Part shown: positions 23,702-35,626 of the stretch, piece by piece
Layout: the number at the start of each line of letters is the position of its first letter
Position numbering within the stretch: position 1 is the stretch's first letter
Assembly: GCA_033398695.1 (NCBI GenBank)
Contig: CM065817.1
Span: forward strand, 64,592,001 to 64,656,000
DNA length: 64,000 nt
DNA from: Orobanche coerulescens
Lineage: Eukaryota > Streptophyta > Magnoliopsida > Lamiales > Orobanchaceae
Reading direction: 5' to 3'
Position numbers and translations under genes: made by a program
The notes under the pieces: generated by a model
Told to the model about the DNA's origin: nothing
Database searches by the model: none
The model's input: the letters and a program-made list of their open reading frames with translations, nothing else

Positions 23702-24350
23702 TGTAACACCCCGAGATATTCGGAATAATTACAGCGCCGTAAACCCTTTAAGTAAGGATTTACAAGGCTAAATAAAAGAAATGTAAATATAATTCAACCT
23801 TACAACTGAAGTTCAAAATACAGAACTGGTTCAATTGATCCAAAGAGTTAACTTATACAACCATATCGAAAATGACATTATTAAAACACACGTACTCGAG
23901 TATTAAAGTAAACAAAGAAGACAAATCACAATAACAATAAACATCAACCACATCACTGAGCCATTTCATCGTCCTGTCGGGACTGTGGTTGCTTCCCCGC
24001 TCCTCGGCTACCTGAACATCAAAACAATGTCCACCCCGAAGGGGTTAGCAAAACAATGCTAGTACAAGTATCATAATACATAAATCATCAGTGCATCATA
24101 AAATATGTAAAACAGACTTCCGTCATCGGAATCCAACGATGTGAATCCTCACGATTTCATCAACACAATACAGGGTAATCCAGCGATCCAGCGCCCTTGG
24201 TATAGATCCCCATGATGATCCCGTCGGACCAACGCATGGTGGAAAACCCGTCCAGCGATCCAGCGCCCTCAGCATAGATCCCCATGATGATCCCGTCGGA
24301 CCAACACATGGTGGACATTCGATCTAGCGCCCTCAGCATAGATCCCCATG
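23702..24350 (-). repeat. F: partial outer LTR (left)
   Basis: It matches the terminal part (reading minus) of the LTR at 33065-33720, ending CTCGGGGTGTTACA. It is cut at about 24350, where LTR sequence runs straight into gag. Near 24180-24350 lie about three copies of a ~70-100 bp minirepeat containing GATCCCCATGATGATCCCGT. Confidence 0.82.
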
Positions 24351-25527
24351 ATGCCTCTCTTTTCCCAACATTCTGTTGCTGGAAACCGCTTTGCTGCGTC
24401 TGGTTTACACTAGTGTCCTTCGGAACCGGTACAGGAGTGCGAGTACCAAAAGATCGAGCCGCATTTCCACAAAATGTTGTGCGATGCCCTTCCTGTCCAC
24501 ACTCGAAACAGGTCACAGCAGGCGCGAAACCGTCACGTCGAACATGCCCCGCTTTGCCACAGTTATAACATTTCTTCCCTGCGTCTGAAACGGTTGGTGC
24601 TGCCCGGAACTTCTTTCCACCTCGAGAAGGATGCGGAGGCCTCCTGGATGAATGAAAAGAGGACTGGCCCCTGCGAGGCCCACTACTCTTATTCTCCGTG
24701 AAGTTGCGAGACACCTTCTGTTTCTTTGCTTCCGTTGACTTTTCTACTGCCGCCTCTTTCATATCATAAGCCAGTGCTTTGTCCTGATACTGTCGCAAGG
24801 TGGTACATTCAAATCCGGACATATACTGCTGAATTTCCAGCTTCATTCGCATGTCAAAATGAAAAATCCTCTCTGCCTCGGTCCTGACTAAGTGGCGCAC
24901 ATAAGTCAACTGGTGATTAAAAGTCTTAATCACGTCTGTCACAGATGCTTCTGAATTTTGTGGTGAGAAAAACTCCCGGACTCGGGCCTCTCTAACTGGG
25001 CGAGGACAATACTGCGCTTCCATCATTAATTTGAACTCCGTCGAGTCAACATTATGCTCCTTAGGTCGAATGGCTTCCCACCAGTCGAAAGCCTCCCCCG
25101 TCAGAAGATACTGGGCGACCGGAACCTTTCTGTCGTTGGGACAGTTAATTCCCGCAAAAATCTTCTCTAACTCCTTCAGCCAGTGATCCCAAGAAATCGT
25201 CTCAGCAGAACCGTCAAATTTCGGAGGATGCAATTTGATCACCTCAGTAAGCCATTTATCTCCCTGATTATCCACGTTTTGCTGCTGTCCCATCGCCGTC
25301 TGCATGCGATCAACAACTTGAGCAAACTGGTTTATCTGAGCAACCACCTGCTGAAGCACTCCCGGTACATTAGGATCTGCATTATTATTTGCTGATCCCT
25401 GTTGTCCTCCGGAATGGGAATCCGTTCGACTAGCGGTTATTTCTGGGGTAGACACCGAATCTTCCTGTCTCGCATTTCCACGTCCGCGTCCACGACCACG
25501 TCCGCGTCCACGACCTACTCTCAACAT
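24351..25527 (-). pseudogene. gag: F: second gag copy, 3'-truncated
   Basis: A Gly/Arg-rich start (MLRVGRGRGRG) is followed by a Retrotrans_gag-type core (KFDGSAE, WDHWLKELEKIF, EAFDWWEAI, YFDMRMK-like block) and two CCHC knuckles; in the first the last Cys is Gly (RRDGFAP). It then runs into LTR sequence at about 24350, so the C-terminus and all of pol are deleted. Upstream, GTAAGT at about 25641 and TTACAG at about 25530 could bound a ~110-bp leader intron. Nearly identical to the gag at 31525-32880. Confidence 0.85.
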
Positions 25528-25751
25528 ACTGTAAACACAAATACTCAATATCCAGGGCAAACTTCCTAAAAGAAAGCCCATCAATGTTCACAAAACATGA
25601 ATTAAATAAAACGGTAGTATTTGAGATTAGGAAACTTACAATAACGGCCCACACGACGATGCTGGCTCAGCAGTGATGTTACAAACGACCAATTATCAAA
25701 TAACGTAAACAGACCCAACTAACCCGACTGCCAAGATATCCATGAAACTTA

Positions 25752-25763
25752 GCTCCGATACCA
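25752..25763 (-). promoter_or_regulatory. F: primer binding site of second internal unit
   Basis: GCTCCGATACCA on the plus strand reads TGGTATCGGAGC on minus, a tRNA-iMet-type site, five bases from the middle LTR end at 25769. Confidence 0.88.
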
Positions 25764-25768
25764 TATTC

Positions 25769-26780
25769 TGTAACACACCGAGATATTCGGAATAATTACA
25801 GCGTCGTAAACCCTTTAAGTAAGGATTTACAAGGCTAAATAAAAGAAATGTAAATATAATTCAACCTTACAACTGAAGTTCAAAATACAGAACTGGTTCA
25901 ATTGATCCAAAGAGTTAACTTATACAACCATATCGAAAATGACATTATTAAAACACACGTACTCGAGTACTAAAGTGAACCAAGAAGACAAATCACAATA
26001 ACAATAAACATCAACCACATCACTGAGCCATTTCATCGTCCTGTCGGTACTGTGGTTGCTTCCCCGCTCCTCGGCTACCTGAACATCAAAACAATGTCCA
26101 CCCCCGAAGGGGTTAGCAAAACAATGCTAGTACAAGTATCATAATACATAAATCATCAGTGCATCATAAAACATGCAAAACGGACTTCCATCATCGGAAT
26201 CCAATGATGTGAATCCTCACGATTCCATCAACACAATACAGGGTAATCCAGCGCCCTTGGTATAGATCCCCATGATGATCCCGTCGGACCAACGCATGGT
26301 GGAAAACCCGTCCAGCGATCTAGCGCCCTTAGCATAGATCCCCATGATGATCCCGTCGGACCAACGCATGGTGGACATTCGATCCAGCGCCCTCAGCATA
26401 GATCCTCATGACCCCACTCGGATCATTTATACCATAAACCAATCAATTATGCATACATATATGCATTTCAATATGTTCATCAATACGAACAATTAACAAC
26501 GAATACCACGAGAAATTAAAGAAATAAATCTCATATTCGACAACATGAACAAAACCATAAGCATGATCAAAGTTCCAATATAAATCAAACTCAACATATG
26601 ATACTTGCCTCGAAAATGGCAAGAATGAAATACTTCAACAAATGACACGCTTGTGTATGCCACCGCCCCTCGATCGTCCCCTATGCAAGGCTCGGACCTA
26701 AGAAATAATAAAGAATCCCTCTCAAGTCGTACGAATGTCTAACAATCCGGTTTACGGCCGCAAGCTCTAGAAATGAATTC
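25769..26780 (-). repeat. F: middle LTR, minus-strand part
   Basis: It starts (plus strand) TGTAACACACCG and matches 33065-34084. At 26781 it stops abruptly where the inverted segment begins, while the right LTR continues with GCCTGAACTACTTAG. Confidence 0.85.
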
Positions 26781-27979
26781 TAAAACAAAACTTCTGGTGG
26801 GGGAATATGAAGAAGTACGTAGCAGAATACGTTTCAAAGTGTTTGACTTGTCAGCAGGTTAAGATTGAACATCAGCGACCTGCCGGAATGTTAAAGCCGC
26901 TTCCGATCCCTGAGTGGAACTGGGAGGACATCTCGATGGATTTCATCACTAGTATGCCAAGGACCAAGACGGGAATGAACATGATTTGGGTTGTAGTTGA
27001 TCGACTAACCAAGTCGTCTCATTTCCTAGGAATTAAAGATACTTGGAGACCCGAGAGATTGGCGCGAGTATTTATTGCAGAGATAGTCAAATTACATGGG
27101 ACACCGAAGACCATTATTTCAGATCGATATGGTCATTTCGTGTCGCACTTCTGGAAGGCAGTTCACAGGGCTTTGGGGAACGAACTAAACTTTAGCATGT
27201 CTTATCATCCTCAGACAGACGGTCAGTCCGAAATGACTATACAAACAGTAGAATACATGCTTAGAGCTTGTGCTTTGGATTGGTCAACTGATTGGGAAGT
27301 TCATTTGCCGTTGATTGAATTCACCTACAACAATAGTTGGCATGCTTCTATTAAGATGGCACCATTTGAAGCTTTGTACGGGAGAAGATGTCGATCACCC
27401 CTGTGCTGGGATGATTCTTCAGACAAGATTAGGATGGAACCGGAATTGATAGTTTAGACTCAAGAGAAGATAGCTTTGATTCGAGAAAGACTGTTGACTG
27501 CCCAGAGTCGACATAAGTCTTATGCAGACGTACGTCGTCGCCCTCTAGAGTTCGACATTAGGGACCACGTAATATTGAAGGTGTCTCCTACACGAGGAAT
27601 TTTCCGTTTTGGGAGGAAAGGCAAGCTAAGTCCGAGATATATCGGACCATTCGAGATCCTCGAGAGTGTTGGAGATTTAGCATACAGGTTGGCCTTACCG
27701 CCATCGCTGAGTCACGTTCACAATGTGTTTCACGTATCCCAACTGCGAAGGTATTTACCGTATCCCAGTCATATCATTGAGTTCGATGAAATCGAGATAG
27801 CGAATGACGGCACCTTCGAAGAGAGACCAATCAAGATACTTGAGAGTCGGATCAAACAATTGAGGAATAAACCAATACACTTGGTTAAAGTACAATGGTC
27901 ACGACACGGAGTTGAAGAGGCCACTTGGGAAACGGAGGACATTATGAAGACTAGATATCCAGAGTTGTTTTCATCTTAA
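26781..27979 (+). pseudogene. pol: F pol: integrase with chromodomain-like tail, inverted
   Basis: It reads on plus, opposite to the rest of F. It starts inside the integrase zinc-finger region (FWWGNMKKYV, then SKCLTCQQVK). Core acidic residues are present (DFITSMP, ISDRYGHF, DGQSEMTIQ). TAG at 27455 interrupts the frame where relatives have Gln. The C-terminal part has [10 protein letters not shown] and a tail with VKVQWSRHG and EATWETE, which resembles the chromodomain of Tekay/Del chromoviruses. The block at the start continues exactly from the pol end at 29416 if the segment is turned round. Confidence 0.9.
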
Positions 27980-28014
27980 GTTTCGGGACGAAACTTCTTT
28001 TTAGGGAGGAAGGA
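27978..28014 (+). promoter_or_regulatory. F: inverted repeat and polypurine tract
   Basis: AAGTTTCGGGACGAAACTT (27978-27996) is followed by TTTTTAGGGAGGAAGGA, then the LTR start TGTAATACCCG at 28015. It is the same arrangement as in D and H. Confidence 0.85.
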
Positions 28015-29415
28015 TGTAATACCCGAAATTTCTGATATGCATTTGGAACTTGTGATATTGTAATTGTTGCATTTTGATCTGATTATTATTCTCCGTATTT
28101 CATAATCTGGTGTTATTGAGCGCATGATTTCATGAATGTGATTTAAATTGTGATTCTGCGCATGTAGCGCACGCTATCGACTAAGTGTAGCGTACGCTAA
28201 TTTGGATCCGTAGCGCACGCTGTGCATGAACCTTAGCGCACGCTATACGTAGTCAGCATGATTAAGACAGGGTGGTAGGTGAGATAGGCTGAGGATTTCG
28301 GTCGGATCATGTCGGGATGAACCTGGACGGCTTTCGGGAAAAGCCAAGTCAACGCGGTAGCGCACGCTAATGATATGAGGATAGCGCACGCTAAACGCTG
28401 AGTACAGTGAAGTCAGTAAGTTTCGTATGGCCGTTAGCGCACGCTATGGATAGGGACTAGCGCACGCTAATAACCATTTCCTATATATAGGACAGCTTAC
28501 TTTTTCATTATTCAGATATTTTCACTTCCCTAATCCGAATTTTTGAGCTTAGAGAGTTACTTCCTCCCTCCTCAACCTCTCATATCATCCTCCTAGCACG
28601 AGTTTGAAGATTGTAGATCTTTGGAGATTGGTGTTCAAGCCCTTGGTGTTGGATTTCCTCAAGTTCCTTCGTGTTCTTCGCTACTTTAAGGTAGGTGATT
28701 CTTCACCAATTTTAGTAGTATTCTGAAGGACATTTTGATCATGTTTTGGGTTTTATCTAGTCAGCTAGATTCGTAAGTAGTCGAACGTCATGTGTTAGAA
28801 GGATATTTTCGATGTTTCGGTACTTCTTCATCGCATAAACCATTGAACCTTTTTAGGATATGGACTCCTAAGCATATTCATGTATCTTCAAAACCGATTA
28901 TGACCAGTATATAGAGATTACCAAGTTCTTATGCCCTTACATAAAGGAATCATATGTTTTGGGACATGAAATGGATTGAACTTAGGATATTTTTCTTGAA
29001 GATCAAAGATGAATTATGATATTGTAATGATTATACGTACCCTTGTATCTTGTAGTCATTTAATCCGTATAGATCTTTCACAAACCGTATGAGCCTGATA
29101 TGCACGGGGATGGCATGTATTAACACTGAAGATTTCATGAGTTTCATCACCTTTAGCTCAAGTTTTCTGCCCTGTAGTAAACTGCCATGCACAGTTAGCG
29201 CACGCTAAGATAGGCATATTAACATGCGCTATCGGGAATGAATAACGTATGCTACGTTTGGTACGTAACGTATGTTATGACATCCGGCAGGACAGTCGGC
29301 TGATCAGAGAGGGCTGCCTGTACACAGCTAGCGTACACTAGACTTGATTATTTGCGTACGTTAACGGGCAGGCTTAGCGCACATTACGTAGAGTACGTAG
29401 CGCGCGCTAAGTAGT
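28015..29415 (+). repeat. F: middle LTR, inverted part, with palindrome arrays
   Basis: It matches the reverse complement of about 34090-35492. TAGCGCACGCTA-type words recur from 28163 to 28475, directly before a TATATATA box at 28482-28489. More diverged ones recur at 29195-29410. With 25769-26780 it makes one complete LTR of about 2.41 kb. Confidence 0.85.
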
Positions 29416-31527
29416 TCAGATCCTTATACATCTTACTGCTGCCCGGGTGAATAGAATAAGGCGCGCTATGAGCTTCCTTCAGAATTGTCCGTCTCAAACC
29501 ATCAGCGTCGGGAACGCAAAGTCGACTCTGAAATCTCAGAACTCCATCATCTTGTATCACGAATCCTGGGGCCTTTCCTTTCTTTACTTCGTCACATAAC
29601 CAAAGGATCAGAGAATCGTTCAACTGCTTAGATTTGATCTCCTCGACTAGTGATGAAGTCAGTTCTGTCACATATAGTTTCCCTTGGATTCCTGGTGCCC
29701 ATACTTCAATCCCTTCGCGGATCAGTTCCCGTTGAATGCTGGTTTGGGATGTAAGTGCTTCCAACACTCGAAGATAAACAGGCTTACGGCTCAATGCATC
29801 GGCTACTACGTTTGCTTTACCCGGATCAATTCCAGCCACCTTCTCTGCCTCATGTTTAATTCTTTCTGACTGAAAATGTACTTGAGGCTCTTATGATCTG
29901 TAAATATCTGACAATGAGTGCCGTACAAATAATGTCTCCAAATTTTCAAGGCAAAGACCACAGCTGCTAGCTCCAGATCATGAGTCGGGTAATTAACCTC
30001 ATACGGTTTCAACTGCCGAGATGCATAGGTAATCACCTTATCCTTTTGCATCAACACACATCCCAGACCTTGATTTGAAGCATCGCTGTATACCATGAAT
30101 CCATCAGTTCCACCTGGTAACGCTAATATAGGTGCTGTCGTCATTCTCCTCTTAAGTTCGTCAAAACCAGCCTGGCATTTTTCATCCCACGTGAACTTTT
30201 GAGCTTTCTGTAATAGCTGAGTGAGCGGATGAGCAATTTTGGAAAATCCCTCTACAAAACGGCGATAATATCCAGCAAGTCCCAAGAAAATCCGGACTTC
30301 TTTCACGTTATTAGGAGCTTTCCATTCCAAGATTGCTTCGACTTTCTTCGGGTCCACCTGAACTCCGTCAGCTGATATCACATGCCCAAGGAAAGTTACT
30401 TCCCTAATCCAGAACTCGCATTTAGAAAGCTTCGCATAGAGTTGTTCCTTCCTCAAGGTGCTCAAAACCACACGCAAGTGCTCGACATGCTCCTCTGTGT
30501 CTTTCGAATATATCAATATGTCATCGATGAATACGACCACAAATTTATCCAAGTATTCTAAGAATACCCGATTCATCAATTGCATGAATACCGCAGGAGC
30601 ATTAGTAAGTCTAAATGGCATCACTACAAATTCATAATGCCCGTACCGTGATCTGAAAGCAGATTTCGGTATATCCGATTCCTTAATTCTCAAATGATGG
30701 TATCCTGATTGCAAGTCAATCTTCGAGAATACCCTTGCCCATTGCAGTTGATCAAACAAGTCGTCGATCCGAGGTATAGGATACTTATTCTTGATCGACA
30801 CTTTGTTGAGCTCCCTGTAATCAATACACAGTCGGAGGGATCCGTCTTTCTTCCGGACAAAGAGAACAGGCGCTCCCCAAGGAGAAACGCTAGGTTGAAT
30901 ATAACCCTTCTGTAATAATTCCTCTAGTTGCTTCTTTAGTTCATACATCTCGGTTGGCGCCATGCGGTATGGTGCTCTGGAAATAGGAGCAGCTCCAGGC
31001 TCTAATTCTATAGTGAACTCCACTTCTCTCTGCGGAGGTAACCCAGGTAGTTTCTCAGGAAATACATCTGAGAACTCATTCACAACTGAAATAGATGAGA
31101 GCTCTACTCCTTCCTCTTTCCTCATGGCATAGCACCAAAGTCCATGACATCCCTGCTTCAGTAATTTCACGGCTTTCATTGCTTTGATCAATTTTCCCGA
31201 GCTTCCCGGTCTCCATCCCCGGAATAAGTGTTCAGATCCGTCATCAGCAATGATAGAAATGACTCTCATTCGGTAATTCAGAATAGCTCCATAACGGTTG
31301 AGCCAATCGTCTCCGAGAATTAAATCGTCACCGTAGATGTCAACTACAATAATATTCGATGGCCAATCTCTCCCTCCTATAGACACTGGAAAATCTCTAG
31401 TTTCTAGGGTTCCCACAATTTTCTCTCCGCTCGGTAATCCCACAACATAAGGTTCACAATCATACAAGCACGAGATTTTCAAACGATTAACACAGTTCAA
31501 AGATATAAAAGAATGCGTAGCTCCTTA
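29416..31527 (-). pseudogene. pol: F pol: protease, RT and RNase H
   Basis: Reading minus, TAA at 31525-31527 falls inside the protease active site: FD, stop, GATHSFIS, where a Ser or Thr codon belongs. The frame is then open through the RT, with VNNxxP-type loss none seen; [21 protein letters not shown] and the catalytic FIDDILIYS are present. RNase H has [10 protein letters not shown] and [11 protein letters not shown]. Near 29830 about 30 bp are missing together with a frame change, between LELI and [14 protein letters not shown]. The sequence ends at KMYKDL, at the inversion breakpoint. Confidence 0.9.
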
Positions 31528-32880
31528 ATCGAATAAGATACTAACTGGTTGCAAAAGGATCTGAATCGTACCTGATGCAACAGCCGTGTTCTGATCGTCT
31601 GACTTCTTCATCTCGTAAATACGCGGAGGAATGGACCCAGCGCTGGATGCCTCTCTTTTCCCAGCATTCTGTTGCTGGAAACCGCTTTGCTGCGTCTGGT
31701 TTACACTAGTGTCCTTCGGAACTGGTACAGGAGTGCGAGTACCAAAAGATCGAGTCGCATTTCCACAAAATGTTGTGCGATGCCCTTCCTGTCCACACTC
31801 GAAACAGATCACAACAGGCGCGAAACAGTCACGTCGAACATGCCCCGCTTTGCCACAGTTATAACATTTCTTCCCTGCGTCTGAAACGGTTGGTGCTGCC
31901 CGGAACTTCTTTCCACCTCGAGAAGGATGCGGAGGCCTCCTGGATGAATGAAAAGAGGACTGGCCCCTGCGAGGCCCACTACTCTTATTCTCCGTGAAGT
32001 TTCCAGACACCTTCTGTTTCTTTGCTTCTGTTGACTTTTCTACTGCCGCCTCTTTCATATCATAGGCCAGTGCTTTGTCCTGATACTGTCGCAAGGTGGT
32101 ACATTCAAATCCAGACATATACTGCTGAATTTCCGGCTTCATTCGCATGTCAAAATGAAAAATCCTCTCTGCCTCGGTCCTCACTAAGTGGCGCACATAA
32201 GTCAATTGGTGATTAAAAGTCTTAATCACGTCTGTCACAGATGCTTCTGAATTTTGTGGTGAGAAAAACTCCCAGACTCGGGCTTCTCTAACTGGGCAAG
32301 GACAATACTGCGCTTCCATCATTAATTTGAACTCCGTCCAGTCAACATTATGCTCCTCAGGTCGAATGGCCTCCCACCAGTCGAAAGCCTCCCCCGTCAG
32401 AAGATACTGGGTGACCGGAACCTTTCTGTCGTTGGGACAGTTAATTCCCGCAAAAATCTTCTCTAACTCCTTCAGCCAGTGATCCCAAGAAAGCGTCTCA
32501 GCAGAACCGTCAAATTTCGGAGGATGCAATTTGATCACCTCAGTAAGCCATTTATCTCCCTGATTATCCACTTTATGCTGCTGTCCCATCGCCGTCTGCA
32601 TGCGATCAACAACTTGAGCAAACTGGTTTATCTGAGCAACCACCTGCTGAAGCACTCCCGGTACATTAGGATCTGCATTATTATTTGCTGATCCCTGTTG
32701 TCCTCCGGAATGGGAATCCGTTCGATTAGCGGTTATTTCTGGGGTAGACACCGAATCTTCCTGTCTCGCATTTCCATGTCCGCGTCCACGACCACGTCCG
32801 CGTCCACGACCTACTCTCAAAATACTGTAAACACAAATACTCAATATCCAGGGCAAACTTCCTAAAAGAAAGTCCATCAA
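31525..32880 (-). pseudogene. gag: F: gag, full-length copy
   Basis: Same protein as 24351-25527 but complete. It has an Arg/Gly-rich start, capsid-like core with WWEAIRPEE, two CCHC knuckles (CYNCGKAGHVRRDC and CFECGQEGHRTTFC) and a Gln-rich end leading into protease. The codon matching the other copy's MLRV start is ATT (ILRV) near 32823, so translation would need the upstream ATG at 32878, which may lie in a leader intron. Otherwise open to the TAA in the protease motif. Confidence 0.85.
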
Positions 32881-33047
32881 TGTTCACAAAACATGAATTA
32901 AATAAAACGGTAGTATTTGAGATTAGGAAACTTACAACCACGGCCCACACGACGATGCTGGCTCAGCAGTGATGTTACAAACGACCAATAATCAAATAAC
33001 GTAAACAGACCCAACTAACCAGACTGCCAAGATATCCATGAATCTTA

Positions 33048-33059
33048 GCTCCGATACCA
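33048..33059 (-). promoter_or_regulatory. F: primer binding site (5')
   Basis: It reads TGGTATCGGAGC on minus, five bases from the 5' LTR end. Confidence 0.9.
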
Positions 33060-33064
33060 TATTC

Positions 33065-35492
33065 TGTAACACCCCGAGATATTCGGAATAATTACAGCGC
33101 CGTAAACCCTTTAAGTAAGGATTTACAAGGCTAAATAAAAGAAATGTAAATATAATTCAACCTTACAACTGAAGTTCAAAATACAGAACTGGTTCAATTG
33201 ATCCAAAGAGTTAACTTATACAACCATATCGAAAATAACATTATTAAAACACACGTACTCGAGTACTAAAGTGAACCAAGAAGACAAATCACAATAACAA
33301 TAAACATCAACCACATCACTGAGCCATTTCATCGTCCTGTCGGTACTGTGGTTGCTTCCCCGCTCCTCGGCTACCTGAACATCAAAACAATGTCCACCCC
33401 CGAAGGGGTTAGCAAAACAATGCTAGTACAAGTATCATAATACATAAATCATCAGTGCATCATAAAATATGTAAAACAGACTTCCGTCATCGGAATCCAA
33501 CGATGTGAATCCTCACGATTTCATCAACACAATACAGGGTAATCCAGCGATCCAGCGCCCTTGGTATAGATCCCCATGATGATCCCGTGGGACCAACGCA
33601 TGGTGGAAAACCCGTCCAGCGATCCAGCGCCCTTAGCATAGATCCCCATGATAATCCCGTCGGACCAACGCATGGTGGACATTCGATCCAGCGCCCTCAG
33701 CATAGATCCTCATGACCCCACTCGGACCATTTATACCATAAACTAATCAATTATGCATATATATATGCATTTCAATATGTTCATCAATACGAACAATTAA
33801 CAACGAATACCACGAGAAATTAAAGAAATAAATCTCATATTCGACAACATGAACAAAACCATAAGCATGATCAAAGTTCCAATATAAATCAAACTCAACA
33901 TATGATACTTGCCTCGAAAATAGCAAGAATGAAATACTCCAACAAATGACATGCGTTTGTATGCCACCGCCCCTCGATCGTCCCCTATGCAAGGCTCGGA
34001 ACTAAGAAATAATAAAGAATCCCTCTCAAGTCGTACGAATGTCTAACAATCTGGTTTACGGCCGCAAGCTCTAGAAATGAATTCTGCCTGAACTACTTAG
34101 CGCGCGCTACGTACTCTACGTAACGTGCGCTAAGCCTGCCCCTTAACGTACGCAAATAATCAAGTCTAGCGTACGCTAGCTGTGTATAGGCAGCCCTCTC
34201 TGATCAGCAGACTGTCATGCCGGATGTCATAATGTACGTTACGTACCAAACGTAGCGTACGTTATTCATTCCCGATAGCGCACGTTAATATGCCTATCTT
34301 AGCGTGCGCTAACTGTGCATGGCTGTTTACTACAGGGCAGAAAACTTGAGCTAAAGGTGATGAAACTCATGAAATCTTCAGTGTTAATACATGCCATCCC
34401 CGTGCATATGATGCTCATACGGTTTGTGAAAGATCTCTACGGATTAAATGACTACAAGATACAAGGGTACGTATAATCATCACAATATCATAATTCATCT
34501 TTGATCTTCAAGAAAAATATCTTAAGTTCAATCCATTTCATGTCCCAAAACATATGATTCCTTTACGTAAGGGCATAAGAACTTGGTAATCTCTATATAC
34601 TGGTCATAATCGGTTTTGAAGATACATGAATATGCTTAGGAGTCCATATCCTAAAAAGGTTCGATGGTTTATGCGATGAAGAAGTACCGAAACATCGAAA
34701 ATATCCTTCTAACACATGACGTTCAACTACTTACGAATCTATCTGAATAGATAAATCCCAAAACATGATCAAAATGTCCTTCAGAATACTACTAAAATTG
34801 GTGAAGAATCACCTACCTCAAAGTAGCGAAGAACACGAAGGAACTTGAGGAAATCCAACACCGAGGGCTTGAACACCAATCTCCAAAGATCTACAATCTT
34901 CAAACTCGTGCTAGGAGGATGATATGAGAGGTTGAGGAGGGAGGAAGTAACTCTCTAAGCTCAAAAATTCGAATTAGGGAAGTGAAAATATCTGAATAAT
35001 GAAAAGGCAAGTTGTCCTATATATAGGAAATGGTTATTAGCGCGCGCTAGTCCCTATCCATAGCATGCGCTAACGGCCATACGAAACTTACTGACTTCAC
35101 TGTACTCAGCGTTTAGCGTGCGCTATCCTCATATCATTAGCGTGCGCTACTGCGTTGACTTGGCTTTTCCCGAAAGCCGTCTAGGTTCATCCCGACATGA
35201 TCCGACCGAAATCCTCAGCCGATCTCACCTACCACCCTGTCTTAATCATGGTGACTACGTATAGCGTGCACTTAGGTTCATGCATAGCGTGCGCTATGGA
35301 TCCAAATTAGCGTACGCTACACTTAGTCGATAGCGTGCGCTACATGCGCAGAATCACAATTTAAATCACATTCATGAAATCATGCGCTCAACAACACCGG
35401 ATTATGAAATATGGAGAATAATACTCAGATCAAAATGCAAAAATTACAATATCACAAGTTCCAAATACATATCAGAAATTTTTGGTATTACA
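33065..35492 (-). repeat. F: 5' LTR (minus orientation)
   Basis: The only uninterrupted LTR of F. On minus it starts TGTAATACC at 35492 and ends GGTGTTACA at 33065. A TATATA box is at 35018-35026. CG-rich palindromes of the TAGCG(C/T)(A/G)CGCTA type lie at 35036-35345, upstream of it in transcription order. A second group lies at 34095-34315. Confidence 0.9.
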
Positions 35493-35497
35493 TTATT

Positions 35498-35611
35498 AAT
35501 CTTAGTAGTTAATTAATTAGCATGCCTAAATTGGTTTTGTGCTTGTGGAAGCGTAAAACGCTTTTGTCAAATTACCACCAGCTTCGCTTCCGCTCTGTTT
35601 TATTTCCAACA
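35498..35611 (+). repeat. E: 5' LTR, right part
   Basis: Remainder of the copia LTR after F, ending TTTCCAACA, directly before the primer site. Confidence 0.72.
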
Positions 35612-35613
35612 AT

Positions 35614-35626
35614 TGGTATCGGAGCC
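35614..35626 (+). promoter_or_regulatory. Primer binding site of E
   Basis: TGGTATCGGAGCC is a tRNA-iMet-type site, two bases after the LTR. Confidence 0.88.

Larger units (their letters stand above)
26781..29415. other. 2.6-kb inversion inside F
   Basis: At the left breakpoint, minus-strand LTR (...GAATTC at 26780) meets plus-strand pol. At the right breakpoint, LTR (...AAGTAGTTCA) meets minus-strand pol (KMYKDL). Turning the segment round joins LTR to LTR (as at 34070-34100) and RNase H/integrase linker to integrase with no missing domain. Only a few bases appear lost, with a short TCT-like identity at the joints. Confidence 0.88.
23702..35492 (-). mobile_element. Element F: composite Tekay-like gypsy element, three LTRs and an inversion
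   Basis: In minus-strand order: 5' LTR 33065-35492, primer site, gag, protease-RT-RNase H, then an inverted segment 26781-29415 (integrase, polypurine tract, first part of the middle LTR), the rest of the middle LTR 25769-26780, a second primer site and second gag, and a partial third LTR 23702-24350. The whole is flanked by TTATT. A tandem two-element array sharing a central LTR, followed by deletion and inversion, explains the arrangement. Confidence 0.85.

Noticed and set aside
24284..24701. Plus-strand open frames opposite the F gag copies (also 31631-31997)
   Set aside because: Antisense shadows of the zinc-knuckle part of gag; the gag frame explains the conservation between the two copies.
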